This document shows, piece after piece, positions 43,839-52,568 of a stretch of 64,000 nt of DNA. This DNA is from Chromatiales bacterium (GTDB taxonomy: Bacteria > Pseudomonadota > Gammaproteobacteria > Xanthomonadales > SZUA-36). The translations under genes were made by a program, and so were the position numbers. The stretch spans positions 4,826 through 68,825 of the forward strand of contig JAHEFS010000003.1 in assembly GCA_024640045.1 (NCBI GenBank), written 5' to 3'. Below the pieces are notes generated by a model. It did no database searches. It had not been told where the DNA came from and saw only the letters and a program-made list of their open reading frames with translations. Each line of letters begins with the position of its first letter. Position 1 is the stretch's first letter.

Positions 43839-46800
43839 TGCTTTCTCATGCCCACACCCACTACGCGGAACTGGTCTGCTCCAGTAACTTCAGCTTCCTG
43901 ACTGGCGCCTCGCACCCGCAGGAACTCGTCACCCGGGCCGCGGAACTGGGCTACCGCGCCATCGCCCTGACCGACGAATGCTCGCTTGCGGGCATCGTAC
44001 GGGCCTGGGAAGAAGCCCAGCGCTGCGTGGAACGCGGCCAGCCCATCCAGCTGATCATCGGCAGCCTGTTCCGCCTGGAGAATGGTTCACGGCTGGTGCT
44101 GTTGCCCGAAAATGAAACTGGATACGCGCAACTGTGCACACTCATTACCCGGGGCCGCCGCAAGGCCCGCAAGGGTCACTATCGGTTGCCGGACCAGAGC
44201 TTCGAACACGGACTCGGACACTGCCTGGCCCTATGGCTGCCCGCCGATGAAGAAGACGTTGTGACCGGCCACTGGCTCGCTACACATTTCCCGGGGCGCG
44301 CCTGGCTCGCGATCAACCTTTCCTTGGGGCCGAACGATACCCGTCGCATGGCGCGGTTAACCACTACCGCCCGGTCCACAGGGCTGCCGCTGACTGCCTG
44401 CGGTGATGTACAAATGCACCATCGCCCGAGGCGCATGCTGCACGATGTGCTGGCTGCCATTCGTCATGGCTGCACCGTGGCGGAACTTGGGTACCGTGCC
44501 CTGCCCTCCGGCGAGCGGCACTTACGCAGCCTGCCCAGGCTGCAACAGCAGTACCCTTACGACTTGCTGGCAGAGTCGGTCCGTATCGCAGAACGCTGCC
44601 GCTTCGACCTGGGGCAATTGCGCTACCAGTATCCGCGTGAAGTCGTTCCCACGGGCATGACCGCCAGCGACTACCTCCGCGAGTTGACCACGGCCGGCAT
44701 CAGGCAACGCTGGCCGAACGGGATCAACGAGGCCCTGCGCCAGCAAATCGAACACGAACTGCAACTGGTCCGTGAATTGAACTATGAAGCCTATTTCCTG
44801 ACGGTCCATGACATCGTGCAGTTCGCACGCAGCCAGGGCATTCTCTGCCAGGGCCGGGGTTCGGCCGCCAATTCCGCAGTCTGTTACTGCCTCGGTATTA
44901 CCGAGGTCGATCCGGCCCGCATGAACATGCTGTTCGAGCGTTTCATTTCACGTGAGCGCGATGAACCACCGGACATCGATGTGGATTTCGAGCATGAGCG
45001 CCGCGAAGAAGTCATCCAGTACATCTACCGCAAGTACGGCCGCGAGCGCGCCGCACTGGCTGCCACCGTGATTACTTACCGGCCACGCAGTGCCATCCGC
45101 GACGTCGGCAAGGCATTGGGGTTCAGCCTGGACCAGGTCGAACAACTGGCCCGCAACCTGTCGTGGTGGGACGAACCACAGATCCTGGCTGAACGACTGA
45201 GCGAACAGGGGTTCGATGCCGACCACTTTCGCATCCGGCAACTGATACACCTGGTGCAGGAACTCTGCCGCTTTCCACGCCACCTGTCCCAGCACGTCGG
45301 CGGTTTCGTAATTTCCGAGCACTCGCTGGCCAACCTGGTGCCGGTGGAGAATGCCGCCATGGCGGAACGCACCATCATCCAGTGGGACAAGGATGACCTG
45401 GAGACCCTGGGCCTGCTCAAGGTGGACTGCCTGGCACTGGGCATGCTGACCGCCATCCATCGCTGCCTGGACCTGATAAGGGGTCAGAGTCAAGTGCCGG
45501 AGTCCAGAACTCTGGCACTTGACTCTGACCCCAAGGTTCCTGACCCCAAGGTTCCTCCGCAGACCATTGCGGATATCCCCCCCGAAGACCCGGAAACCTA
45601 TGCCATGATCCAGCAAGCCGATACCATCGGCGTGTTCCAGATCGAATCGCGCGCGCAAATGGCGATGCTGCCGCGCCTCAAACCGGCCTGCTTTTACGAC
45701 CTGGTGATCGAGGTAGCCATCGTCCGGCCCGGACCCATCCAGGGCAACATGGTGCACCCCTATTTGCAGCGGCGGCGCGGCCTGGAGCAGGTGCAATACC
45801 CCTCGGAGGACCTGAAGCGCGTGCTGGAGCGCACTCTGGGCGTGCCGATTTTCCAGGAGCAGGTCATGCAGGTCGCCATGGTGGCCGCAGGCTTTTCAGG
45901 CTCCGAAGCCGATGCCCTGCGGCGCTCCATGGCCGCCTGGGCCCGGCGCGGCGGCATGGAACACATGCATCGGCGCCTGGTGGACGGCATGCTCGAGCGG
46001 GGCTATACAGAAACCTTCGCCGAGCAGATTTTCGAGCAGATCAAGGGCTTTGGCGAGTACGGCTTCCCGGAATCCCACGCCGCCAGCTTCGCCTTGCTGG
46101 TTTATGTCTCGTGCTGGCTGAAGCGCCACCACCCAGCCGCGTTCACCTGCGCCCTGCTCAACTCCCAGCCTATGGGCTTCTACCAACCCGCACAGCTGGT
46201 ACAGGACGCACGCCGTCACGGAGTCAGGGTACTGCCAGTGGACGCGCGCCACAGCCATTGGGATTGCGCTCTGGTACAGAGCCGGGAAGAACAGCCGGCC
46301 ATCCGGCTCGGTTTGCGTATGATCAAAGGCCTGGGTCGGGCGGCTGCCGAACGCCTCTGCACCGCACGTGACCACAAAGTCTTTCGCGATGCCCAGGACC
46401 TGCGCGACCGGGCTGGTCTGGACCAGCGCGAACTGGCGGCCCTGGCCGAGGCCGCCGCCCTGCGCGGTATCGCCGGTCACCGCCACCGGGCCCGCTGGGC
46501 TATCGCCGGCACCCGCCCGCAGCCTGCTGATCTGCTGCACGGCGTGGCAGTTCCGGACACGGCAGCCGCCTTGCGTCCCCCTTCACCCATAGACGACCTG
46601 CATGCCGATTACGCCACCATCGGCCTGACCCTCGGCAAACACCCGCTGGCGTTCATTCGCACCGAACTGCGCCGTCGACGGGTACGCCCCGCTACAGAGC
46701 TGTTGGGCTTGCCACATGGCACGCGGGTCCGTGCCTGTGGGCTGGTCACGATGCGCCAGCGCCCGGCTACTGCCAGCGGCACGATCTTCCTGACTCTCGA

Positions 46801-47002
46801 GGACGAGACCGGCTTCGTTAACGCCGTGGTGTGGCCGCGACTATGGGAACGACAGCGCGCCATCGTGCTGGGCGCTTCCCTGATTGCCATCGATGGTGTC
46901 ATGGAAAGTGATGGGGACGTTTACCACCTGATCGCCGACCGGGTACACGATTTCGACCACCTGGCGCCAGGGTTGAAGACCCGCTCACGGGATTTTTGCT
47001 GA
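43838..47002 (+). CDS. dnaE2: Error-prone DNA polymerase DnaE2
   Basis: HYAELVCSSNFSFLTGASHPQELV, GRGSAANSAVCYCLGITEVDPARMNMLFERFISRERDEPPDIDVDFEHERREEVIQY, ADTIGVFQIESRAQMAMLPRLKP. Confidence 0.97.
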   Translation: MLSHAHTHYAELVCSSNFSFLTGASHPQELVTRAAELGYRAIALTDECSLAGIVRAWEEAQRCVERGQPIQLIIGSLFRLENGSRLVLLPENETGYAQLCTLITRGRRKARKGHYRLPDQSFEHGLGHCLALWLPADEEDVVTGHWLATHFPGRAWLAINLSLGPNDTRRMARLTTTARSTGLPLTACGDVQMHHRPRRMLHDVLAAIRHGCTVAELGYRALPSGERHLRSLPRLQQQYPYDLLAESVRIAERCRFDLGQLRYQYPREVVPTGMTASDYLRELTTAGIRQRWPNGINEALRQQIEHELQLVRELNYEAYFLTVHDIVQFARSQGILCQGRGSAANSAVCYCLGITEVDPARMNMLFERFISRERDEPPDIDVDFEHERREEVIQYIYRKYGRERAALAATVITYRPRSAIRDVGKALGFSLDQVEQLARNLSWWDEPQILAERLSEQGFDADHFRIRQLIHLVQELCRFPRHLSQHVGGFVISEHSLANLVPVENAAMAERTIIQWDKDDLETLGLLKVDCLALGMLTAIHRCLDLIRGQSQVPESRTLALDSDPKVPDPKVPPQTIADIPPEDPETYAMIQQADTIGVFQIESRAQMAMLPRLKPACFYDLVIEVAIVRPGPIQGNMVHPYLQRRRGLEQVQYPSEDLKRVLERTLGVPIFQEQVMQVAMVAAGFSGSEADALRRSMAAWARRGGMEHMHRRLVDGMLERGYTETFAEQIFEQIKGFGEYGFPESHAASFALLVYVSCWLKRHHPAAFTCALLNSQPMGFYQPAQLVQDARRHGVRVLPVDARHSHWDCALVQSREEQPAIRLGLRMIKGLGRAAAERLCTARDHKVFRDAQDLRDRAGLDQRELAALAEAAALRGIAGHRHRARWAIAGTRPQPADLLHGVAVPDTAAALRPPSPIDDLHADYATIGLTLGKHPLAFIRTELRRRRVRPATELLGLPHGTRVRACGLVTMRQRPATASGTIFLTLEDETGFVNAVVWPRLWERQRAIVLGASLIAIDGVMESDGDVYHLIADRVHDFDHLAPGLKTRSRDFC
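45480..45532. repeat. REP-like inverted repeat inside dnaE2
   Basis: Perfect 19-bp arms GGGGTCAGAGTCAAGTGCC (45480-45498) and GGCACTTGACTCTGACCCC (45514-45532); as RNA the stem can extend inward by one G-U and 4 more pairs to a 5-nt loop. Confidence 0.93.
45526..45555 (+). repeat. Tandem 15-bp direct repeat (2 copies) inside dnaE2
   Basis: TGACCCCAAGGTTCC x2; encodes the in-frame DPKVPDPKVP repeat. Confidence 0.93.
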
Positions 47003-47349
47003 AGAACAGGCCTGAACCGTCAGGATTCTGATAAGAACCACTCACCGTCACCAGGGCTCCGGGAGCTGAATCCGCGCAGGGCTCCAGATTCCCCGTGCGG
47101 ACCAGCCCCCGGATGATCCGCCCCGGCCGGTCTGCAAACCGCTCGTGTGCTCCGAAAACGGCGGCTCTCCCTGACAACTATGCAATATGCAAGCCAGAAA
47201 CAAAGTATTGTTCTATTTCAGAAGCATACAGAAACCCAGGCCGCGCCCAATTAACAGCATGACCGCAGAAATCCGGCAAGCATCCCCATCACTTGGCGAA
47301 TTTCGCCCATGCCTGGGAGCGCACTGAAGTCCAAGCCACATCGACGGCG

Positions 47350-47378
47350 TTGGTTCGCGGCCCGTCAGTCGGTATAAT
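47350..47378 (+). promoter_or_regulatory. Putative sigma70 promoter for the cytochrome c pair
   Basis: TTGGTT - 17 bp - TATAAT, ending 32 bp upstream of ATG 47411. Confidence 0.5.
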
Positions 47379-47410
47379 CGCCCGCTTGACCCTTTCAGGA
47401 AGATGGACCC

Positions 47411-47740
47411 ATGCACAGACTGATCATGACCCTGCTGCTGGCGCTAGGCACACTGCCCGGCCAGGTATTGGGCGCCGGCGATGCGGCGGCAGGTAAAGTC
47501 AAGGCCTACACGTGCACCGGATGCCACGGCATTCCCGGCTATAACAACGTGTACCCCACCTTCAAGGTGCCGAAAATCGGCGGGCAGAATTACGAATACC
47601 TCGTCGCGGCCCTGAAGGCCTACCAGCAGGGGGAGCGTAAGCACAGCACCATGAACTCCCAGGCCATGAGCCTGGCCGAGGCGGACATCTTGGATATTGC
47701 CGCCTATTTCAGTTCACTAGGACACAGGGAAGCAGAATGA
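47411..47740 (+). CDS. Small c-type cytochrome
   Basis: Signal peptide, CTGCHG haem motif, distal Met region. Confidence 0.9.
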   Translation: MHRLIMTLLLALGTLPGQVLGAGDAAAGKVKAYTCTGCHGIPGYNNVYPTFKVPKIGGQNYEYLVAALKAYQQGERKHSTMNSQAMSLAEADILDIAAYFSSLGHREAE

Positions 47741-48075
47741 TGAACTCAGTCACCAGGATTGCCTGCCTGACCATGATGGCCATGCTCTTCATCCCGGCCG
47801 CCATGGCTGCCGGAAACCCCGAGGCTGGCGCACAGAAGTCACAGGTTTGCCAGGCTTGCCACGGCGCGGACGGTCACGGGACCAACCCGACTTACCCGGT
47901 CCTGGCGGGACAGCACGCTGATTACATGGAGCACGCCTTGAAAGCTTACCGGGACGGGTCGCGCAAGAATGCCATCATGAGCGGCATGTCGACCAATCTC
48001 AGTGATCAGGATATCAAGGACCTGGCTGCCTACTACAACAGCCTGGAAGGCCTGCAGGACCTGTCAATCAAATAG
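47737..48075 (+). CDS. Small c-type cytochrome (c553-like)
   Basis: Signal peptide, CQACHGADGHGTNPTYPVLAGQHADYMEHALKAYRDGSR; overlaps the upstream cytochrome. Confidence 0.9.
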   Translation: MMNSVTRIACLTMMAMLFIPAAMAAGNPEAGAQKSQVCQACHGADGHGTNPTYPVLAGQHADYMEHALKAYRDGSRKNAIMSGMSTNLSDQDIKDLAAYYNSLEGLQDLSIK

Positions 48076-48089
48076 ACGCTGTCGAGCGC

Positions 48090-48680
48090 TCAGTCGCTCG
48101 GCGCATAGTACGGATTCTCCCCGGTGCTGTGATCGGTCGCATCCAGCACCGCGGTGATTTCGGGAAAATGTCCTTTCAAAGTCGTTTCAATGCCGTCTTT
48201 CAGCGTCACATCGGCCATGCCGCAACCGTGGCAGCCCCCGCCGAACCGCAACACGACTTCCTGTTTTTCGGTGATCCCCTCCAGCGACACCATACCGCCG
48301 TGCCCGGCCAACCCCGGGTTAATTTCCGTCTCCAGGACCCAGGCCACGCGCTCGGACAAGGCTGCATCTGTACCCGGCATGCTGCCTTTGATGTTCGGTG
48401 CCCGAATTGTTAATTGGCCACCGGTGGCGTCCTGCTCGAAATCAATCGACGCCTCGCCCAGCCAGTCGGCGCTGTCGGCGTCGACGAATAGCTTGAAAGC
48501 GCTGAACTCGACACAATGGTCGGACCCCTTCTCTTCACCCGCAGGGCAAAACTGAAGATCGCATCCCGCGCGCGGTGTACCAGGGTTAACTACGCTGATT
48601 CGTAATCCAAAATCTCCGCCATCCTGTTGCTCCAGCAAGCGGGCAAAGTAATCCTGCGCAGTCGGTGTAATTTCGATCAT
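48090..48680 (-). CDS. nfuA: Fe-S biogenesis protein NfuA
   Basis: MIEITPTAQDYFARLLEQQ; GGCHGCGMADVTLKDGIETTL. Start at the internal Met of the longer ORF. Confidence 0.93.
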   Translation of the reverse strand: MIEITPTAQDYFARLLEQQDGGDFGLRISVVNPGTPRAGCDLQFCPAGEEKGSDHCVEFSAFKLFVDADSADWLGEASIDFEQDATGGQLTIRAPNIKGSMPGTDAALSERVAWVLETEINPGLAGHGGMVSLEGITEKQEVVLRFGGGCHGCGMADVTLKDGIETTLKGHFPEITAVLDATDHSTGENPYYAPSD

Positions 48681-48717
48681 AACTTGTGTTCCGTTGTGTG
48701 TGGGTGAGGATGGTGGT

Positions 48718-49746
48718 TCATTCCACCAGCGCCGCGGCCAGCTTGGGCAGGGAAATATCCAGGCGCCAGTCCAGGTCACGGTGCGATCCTTCGAACTCTT
48801 CGAAATGGTGGTCGATGTCGTATTCCTCAAGTCGGTCGGCAAAAGCGCGAGCACCGAACTGGATATGATACTCGTCGTGACAGCCGACATCGAAGTAAAG
48901 CAGCCGCAGTTCCCGTAGCGCTGCAGCCTTGAGTTCGACGAGGTTAATCGGATCCCAGGCCAGCCACTGTTGCCAGCGATCCGTGATCAGTTCACTGGTC
49001 CGATACTTGAACGGTAAGCGAATAGAGGTGGGATCGGCAGCGTCCGGGTCATAGGTGGCTGCCATGGCCAGCGTCATCAGGGTGGAGTAATCGTCTCCAC
49101 CGACTTTCCTGCGCTTCCAGAATGCGGCCAGAAAGGCCCTGGGATCGTTTCCGTATTTCTCCAGCACACGACAAGCCACTGGAAATGCCGGCCGGTAAAC
49201 CCATTCAAAACCCATATCAGCGGCATGCGAAGCGACCCCAGCCCAAACGCCCGGGCACACCATGGCCAACACCAGGGCGCCATAACCGCCGGAGGATTTG
49301 CCAAAAGCCCCCCGGCTCGCCGAAGTGTCTTTAACGTTGACCCGCTGGGCGAGGAAAGGAATGAGCTCTTCGGCAAGGTAGTCCGCGTAACGTCCCACCG
49401 CCGGTGAGTTCAGGTACTGATTACCCCCCAGGGACGTGAAGCAGTCGGGCATCGGTACCACCACCGCTGGAAGTTCGCCCGATCCGATCAGTCGATCAAG
49501 TCGCTGCGGCAGGCTTTCTCCGCGATGGCGCCAGTTTACGTGCCCCGGCCCGGAGTTGGTGAAAGCCGCCAGGTCCCATAATGTGGAATAAGGGGTGCCG
49601 CTCTCGTCATAACCTGGCGGCAGATAAACCGTCAAATCGCGATCGACGGGATCATCCCACGGATTGGTCTCCAGCACTTTCGACTGATGCGCCAGACGAA
49701 TCACTTTCCCGCGCGGCCAATCAGCGCTGCTGCGCACCTTGCTCAT
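48718..49746 (-). CDS. Enterochelin-esterase-like alpha/beta hydrolase
   Basis: LTVYLPPGYDES, FGKSSGGYGALVLAM nucleophile elbow, FEEFEGSHRDLDWR. Confidence 0.85.
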   Translation of the reverse strand: MSKVRSSADWPRGKVIRLAHQSKVLETNPWDDPVDRDLTVYLPPGYDESGTPYSTLWDLAAFTNSGPGHVNWRHRGESLPQRLDRLIGSGELPAVVVPMPDCFTSLGGNQYLNSPAVGRYADYLAEELIPFLAQRVNVKDTSASRGAFGKSSGGYGALVLAMVCPGVWAGVASHAADMGFEWVYRPAFPVACRVLEKYGNDPRAFLAAFWKRRKVGGDDYSTLMTLAMAATYDPDAADPTSIRLPFKYRTSELITDRWQQWLAWDPINLVELKAAALRELRLLYFDVGCHDEYHIQFGARAFADRLEEYDIDHHFEEFEGSHRDLDWRLDISLPKLAAALVE

Positions 49747-49753
49747 CAGCGCA

Positions 49754-50647
49754 TCAGGCCAGCAACCGCCCTGCCCGCTGACGCAGAAATGCCGCCAGAT
49801 CGGACGCCAGTTCTTCGTCGGCCAGCGCGTACTCAATCGTTGCCTTAACCAAACCCAGGCGGCTGCCGCAATCGAAGCGCTCGCCCTGGAAGGGATGCGC
49901 CAATACCGTTTGCGATTCCATCAACCGGGCAATGGCATCGGTCAACTGGATTTCACCACCCGCACCCGCGCCCAGGCCTTCGAGCAACTCGAAAATCTTC
50001 CCGGTCAACACATAGCGTCCCACCACGCCCAGGTTGGACGGTGCTTCCTCGGGCCGCGGTTTCTCGACGATGGTGCGGATTTCCATCCGACCCTGGTGGT
50101 TGGGCTCAACTGCTGCAACGCCATAGCGTTGCGTCAGCTCAAGCGGCACTTCCTCGACACCGATGACGGAACAGCCCGACTCCTGGTAAATATCGACCAT
50201 CTGGCGCAAAGCGCCGGCACCCTGCGAACGAATCATGTCATCCGGAAGAATGACCGCGAAAGGTTCGTCTCCGACCAACTTCCGGGCGCATAACACCGCG
50301 TGGCCAAGCCCCAGTGGCTGCTCCTGAGTGACCTCCAGAACCTCCACCTGACCCGGCAGAATGCCTCTCACACGTTCAAGTGGCTGGTGGCTGTTGCGTT
50401 CCGCGAGAAACGCCTCGAGGTCAGGGGCATGCGTGAAGTGCCGGGCGATCGCCTCTTTATCACCGCGGGTGACCAGGATGATGGTTTCGATCCCGGCTTC
50501 GCAGGCTTCCTCAACCGCGTACTGGATCAACGGTTTGTCCAGAACCGGCAATAACTCCTTGGGCACCGCCTTGGTTGCAGGCAGGAACCGGGTCCCCAGG
50601 CCGGCGACCGGAAACACCGCTTTGCGGATTCGGGGTCGGGAACTCAA
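49754..50647 (-). CDS. galU: UTP-glucose-1-phosphate uridylyltransferase
   Basis: KAVFPVAGLGTRFLPATKAVPKELLPVLDKPLIQYAVEEA. Confidence 0.96.
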   Translation of the reverse strand: MSSRPRIRKAVFPVAGLGTRFLPATKAVPKELLPVLDKPLIQYAVEEACEAGIETIILVTRGDKEAIARHFTHAPDLEAFLAERNSHQPLERVRGILPGQVEVLEVTQEQPLGLGHAVLCARKLVGDEPFAVILPDDMIRSQGAGALRQMVDIYQESGCSVIGVEEVPLELTQRYGVAAVEPNHQGRMEIRTIVEKPRPEEAPSNLGVVGRYVLTGKIFELLEGLGAGAGGEIQLTDAIARLMESQTVLAHPFQGERFDCGSRLGLVKATIEYALADEELASDLAAFLRQRAGRLLA

Positions 50648-50657
50648 GAGAACAACC

Positions 50658-52568
50658 TTAAAGGGAACGGGTAATGGGGACCACGTCGGCCGTTTCTTCC
50701 GCTCCGGTCGCTTTGGCCAGTTCCGGCACCAGCCTCAGAAGAATACGCTGCAGGGCCCGTGTATCGTAACGCCTGACTGCTAACTCGGTGTTACGGAGTT
50801 CGGCACGCAAGTCGTCCCAGTCCGCCTGTCTCGGGTGGGCCAGAAAAATCTTCTCGTGCGTAGTCTTTTCGTAAGGTTCGAGTTCGTGAAACAGTTCTTC
50901 GAACAGTTTTTCACCAGGCCTCAGGCCGGTGTAAACAATCTGGATATCCTGGCCAGGTTCGTGTCCCGCGAGCCGGATCAATTGTTCCGCCAGGTAGGTA
51001 ATCTTCACGGGTTCGCCCATATCGAGCACATAGATTTCACCACCACTGCCCAGAACCGCGGCCTGCATGATTAACTGCGAGGCCTCTGAAATGGTCATGA
51101 AATAGCGGGAAATTTCGGGGTGCGTCACCGTGACCGGACCGCCCTTGGAAATCTGCTCCTGGAAGAGCGGTACCACGCTACCGTTCGAGTTGAGAACATT
51201 GCCGAACCGCACCGTGATGAAACGGGTCTTGGAACGGGCACTCATATTTTGGCAGTACATTTCGGCCACGCGCTTGGTGGCACCCATGATATTCGCCGGG
51301 TTCACGGCCTTATCGGTCGAAATCAGGACGAAAGTGCCCACCCCGTGACGCTCGGCCACTTCGGCCAGCCGCATGGTGCCGAGAACATTATTACGCACGG
51401 CCTCCCGGATTTGCGTTTGCAATATGGGCAAGTGCTTGTAGGCGGCAGCGTGGAAAATCATGTCAGGCTTATACTCGCCAACGACTTTTTCCACCGTGGC
51501 GGGGTCGCAGATATCGCCCAGAATGGAATAAAAAATCAGGTCCTGGTAGTCACTGCGCAGTTCGTGATCGATACGATATAACGAGTATTCACTATTATCT
51601 ACGACGATCAGCTCTACGGGGTTCAGCCGCGCAATCTGCCGGCACAACTCGGAGCCGATGGATCCTCCGCCGCCCGTGATCATGACCCGCTTGCCCGCCA
51701 GGCCATCGCGAATCGAATTCCAGTTCAAGGACACCGGTTCCCTGCCCAGCAGGTCGTCGATGGCTACCCGCTTAAGCACACCGATGCGGGTGGCGTTATT
51801 GCCCAGATCCTGCAGTGTCGGCAGCGTACGGAACGTGATTTCGCTCTTTTCGCAGATTTCGACGATCCGCTGCATTTGCTGGTTATTCGCCGATGGCATC
51901 GCGATGATGACCATATCGACATCGAGTTCCTTGCCGACCTGCGGTAGCTGATCGATGGTCCCCAGGACCGGGATACCGTGCACCTGTGCACCCCGCAAGC
52001 GGGTGTCATCGTCCAGATAACCCAGGATCTCAAACTCACCCCGGTGGCGCAGTTCACGCTCGAGCAGCGCTCCAGAGCGGCCGGCACCCAGGATGATTAC
52101 GCGTTTCTGCCCGGTCTTGACGCGGGGCTGCGGCCGGTGGGAGTCTTTCCAGAACCGGTAGCACATGCGCGGCAGGCCGAGTGACACGAACAGCAAAACG
52201 GGATAAACCAGCAAGGCGGGAACCCATTCCCGGATCACCGCGCCCCGCATCAGGGCGAGGCTGGTAAAGATGAGTGCGGTGCCGAAAAAGGCCGAACGGG
52301 CGATGTTCCACATGTCCTGGAAACTGGCAAATCGCCAAAGCCCCTTGTACAGACCGGTGGCCCACAACACCACACCCTGCAACAGAACGACAAGCGTCAG
52401 TTCGCCGAGCAGATGGGAAGTGCTGATCAGGGAAACGCCTGCAATTCTTTCGATCAGCCAGCTGGACGCAACCCAGGCCACAACCACCATAAGCAGGTCA
52501 TGGACCACAACCGCGCCGCGCGGGTGTCGCACGATTTGGAGCAATTGTTTCATCTTTTTGGCGCTCAT
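50658..52568 (-). CDS. Polysaccharide biosynthesis nucleotide-sugar dehydratase/epimerase (WbpM/PglF/CapD-like)
   Basis: N-terminal TM segments, ILGAGRSGALLERELR, ITGGGGSIGSELCRQIARLNP, FHAAAYKHLPILQ, STDKAVNPANIMGATKRVAE. Confidence 0.93.
   Translation of the reverse strand: MSAKKMKQLLQIVRHPRGAVVVHDLLMVVVAWVASSWLIERIAGVSLISTSHLLGELTLVVLLQGVVLWATGLYKGLWRFASFQDMWNIARSAFFGTALIFTSLALMRGAVIREWVPALLVYPVLLFVSLGLPRMCYRFWKDSHRPQPRVKTGQKRVIILGAGRSGALLERELRHRGEFEILGYLDDDTRLRGAQVHGIPVLGTIDQLPQVGKELDVDMVIIAMPSANNQQMQRIVEICEKSEITFRTLPTLQDLGNNATRIGVLKRVAIDDLLGREPVSLNWNSIRDGLAGKRVMITGGGGSIGSELCRQIARLNPVELIVVDNSEYSLYRIDHELRSDYQDLIFYSILGDICDPATVEKVVGEYKPDMIFHAAAYKHLPILQTQIREAVRNNVLGTMRLAEVAERHGVGTFVLISTDKAVNPANIMGATKRVAEMYCQNMSARSKTRFITVRFGNVLNSNGSVVPLFQEQISKGGPVTVTHPEISRYFMTISEASQLIMQAAVLGSGGEIYVLDMGEPVKITYLAEQLIRLAGHEPGQDIQIVYTGLRPGEKLFEELFHELEPYEKTTHEKIFLAHPRQADWDDLRAELRNTELAVRRYDTRALQRILLRLVPELAKATGAEETADVVPITRSL

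Noticed and set aside
45480-45532. Palindrome in dnaE2 as a transcription terminator
   Set aside because: Followed by CCAAGGTTCC rather than a T-tract, and conserved DnaE2 coding sequence continues uninterrupted downstream.
44948-45796. 282-aa antisense ORF within dnaE2
   Set aside because: Opposite strand to a well-supported polymerase gene; composition is typical of GC-rich shadow ORFs and no family motif is visible.
46899-47177. 92-aa minus-strand ORF in the dnaE2-cytochrome gap
   Set aside because: Partly antisense to dnaE2, no recognisable domain, no clear ribosome binding site.
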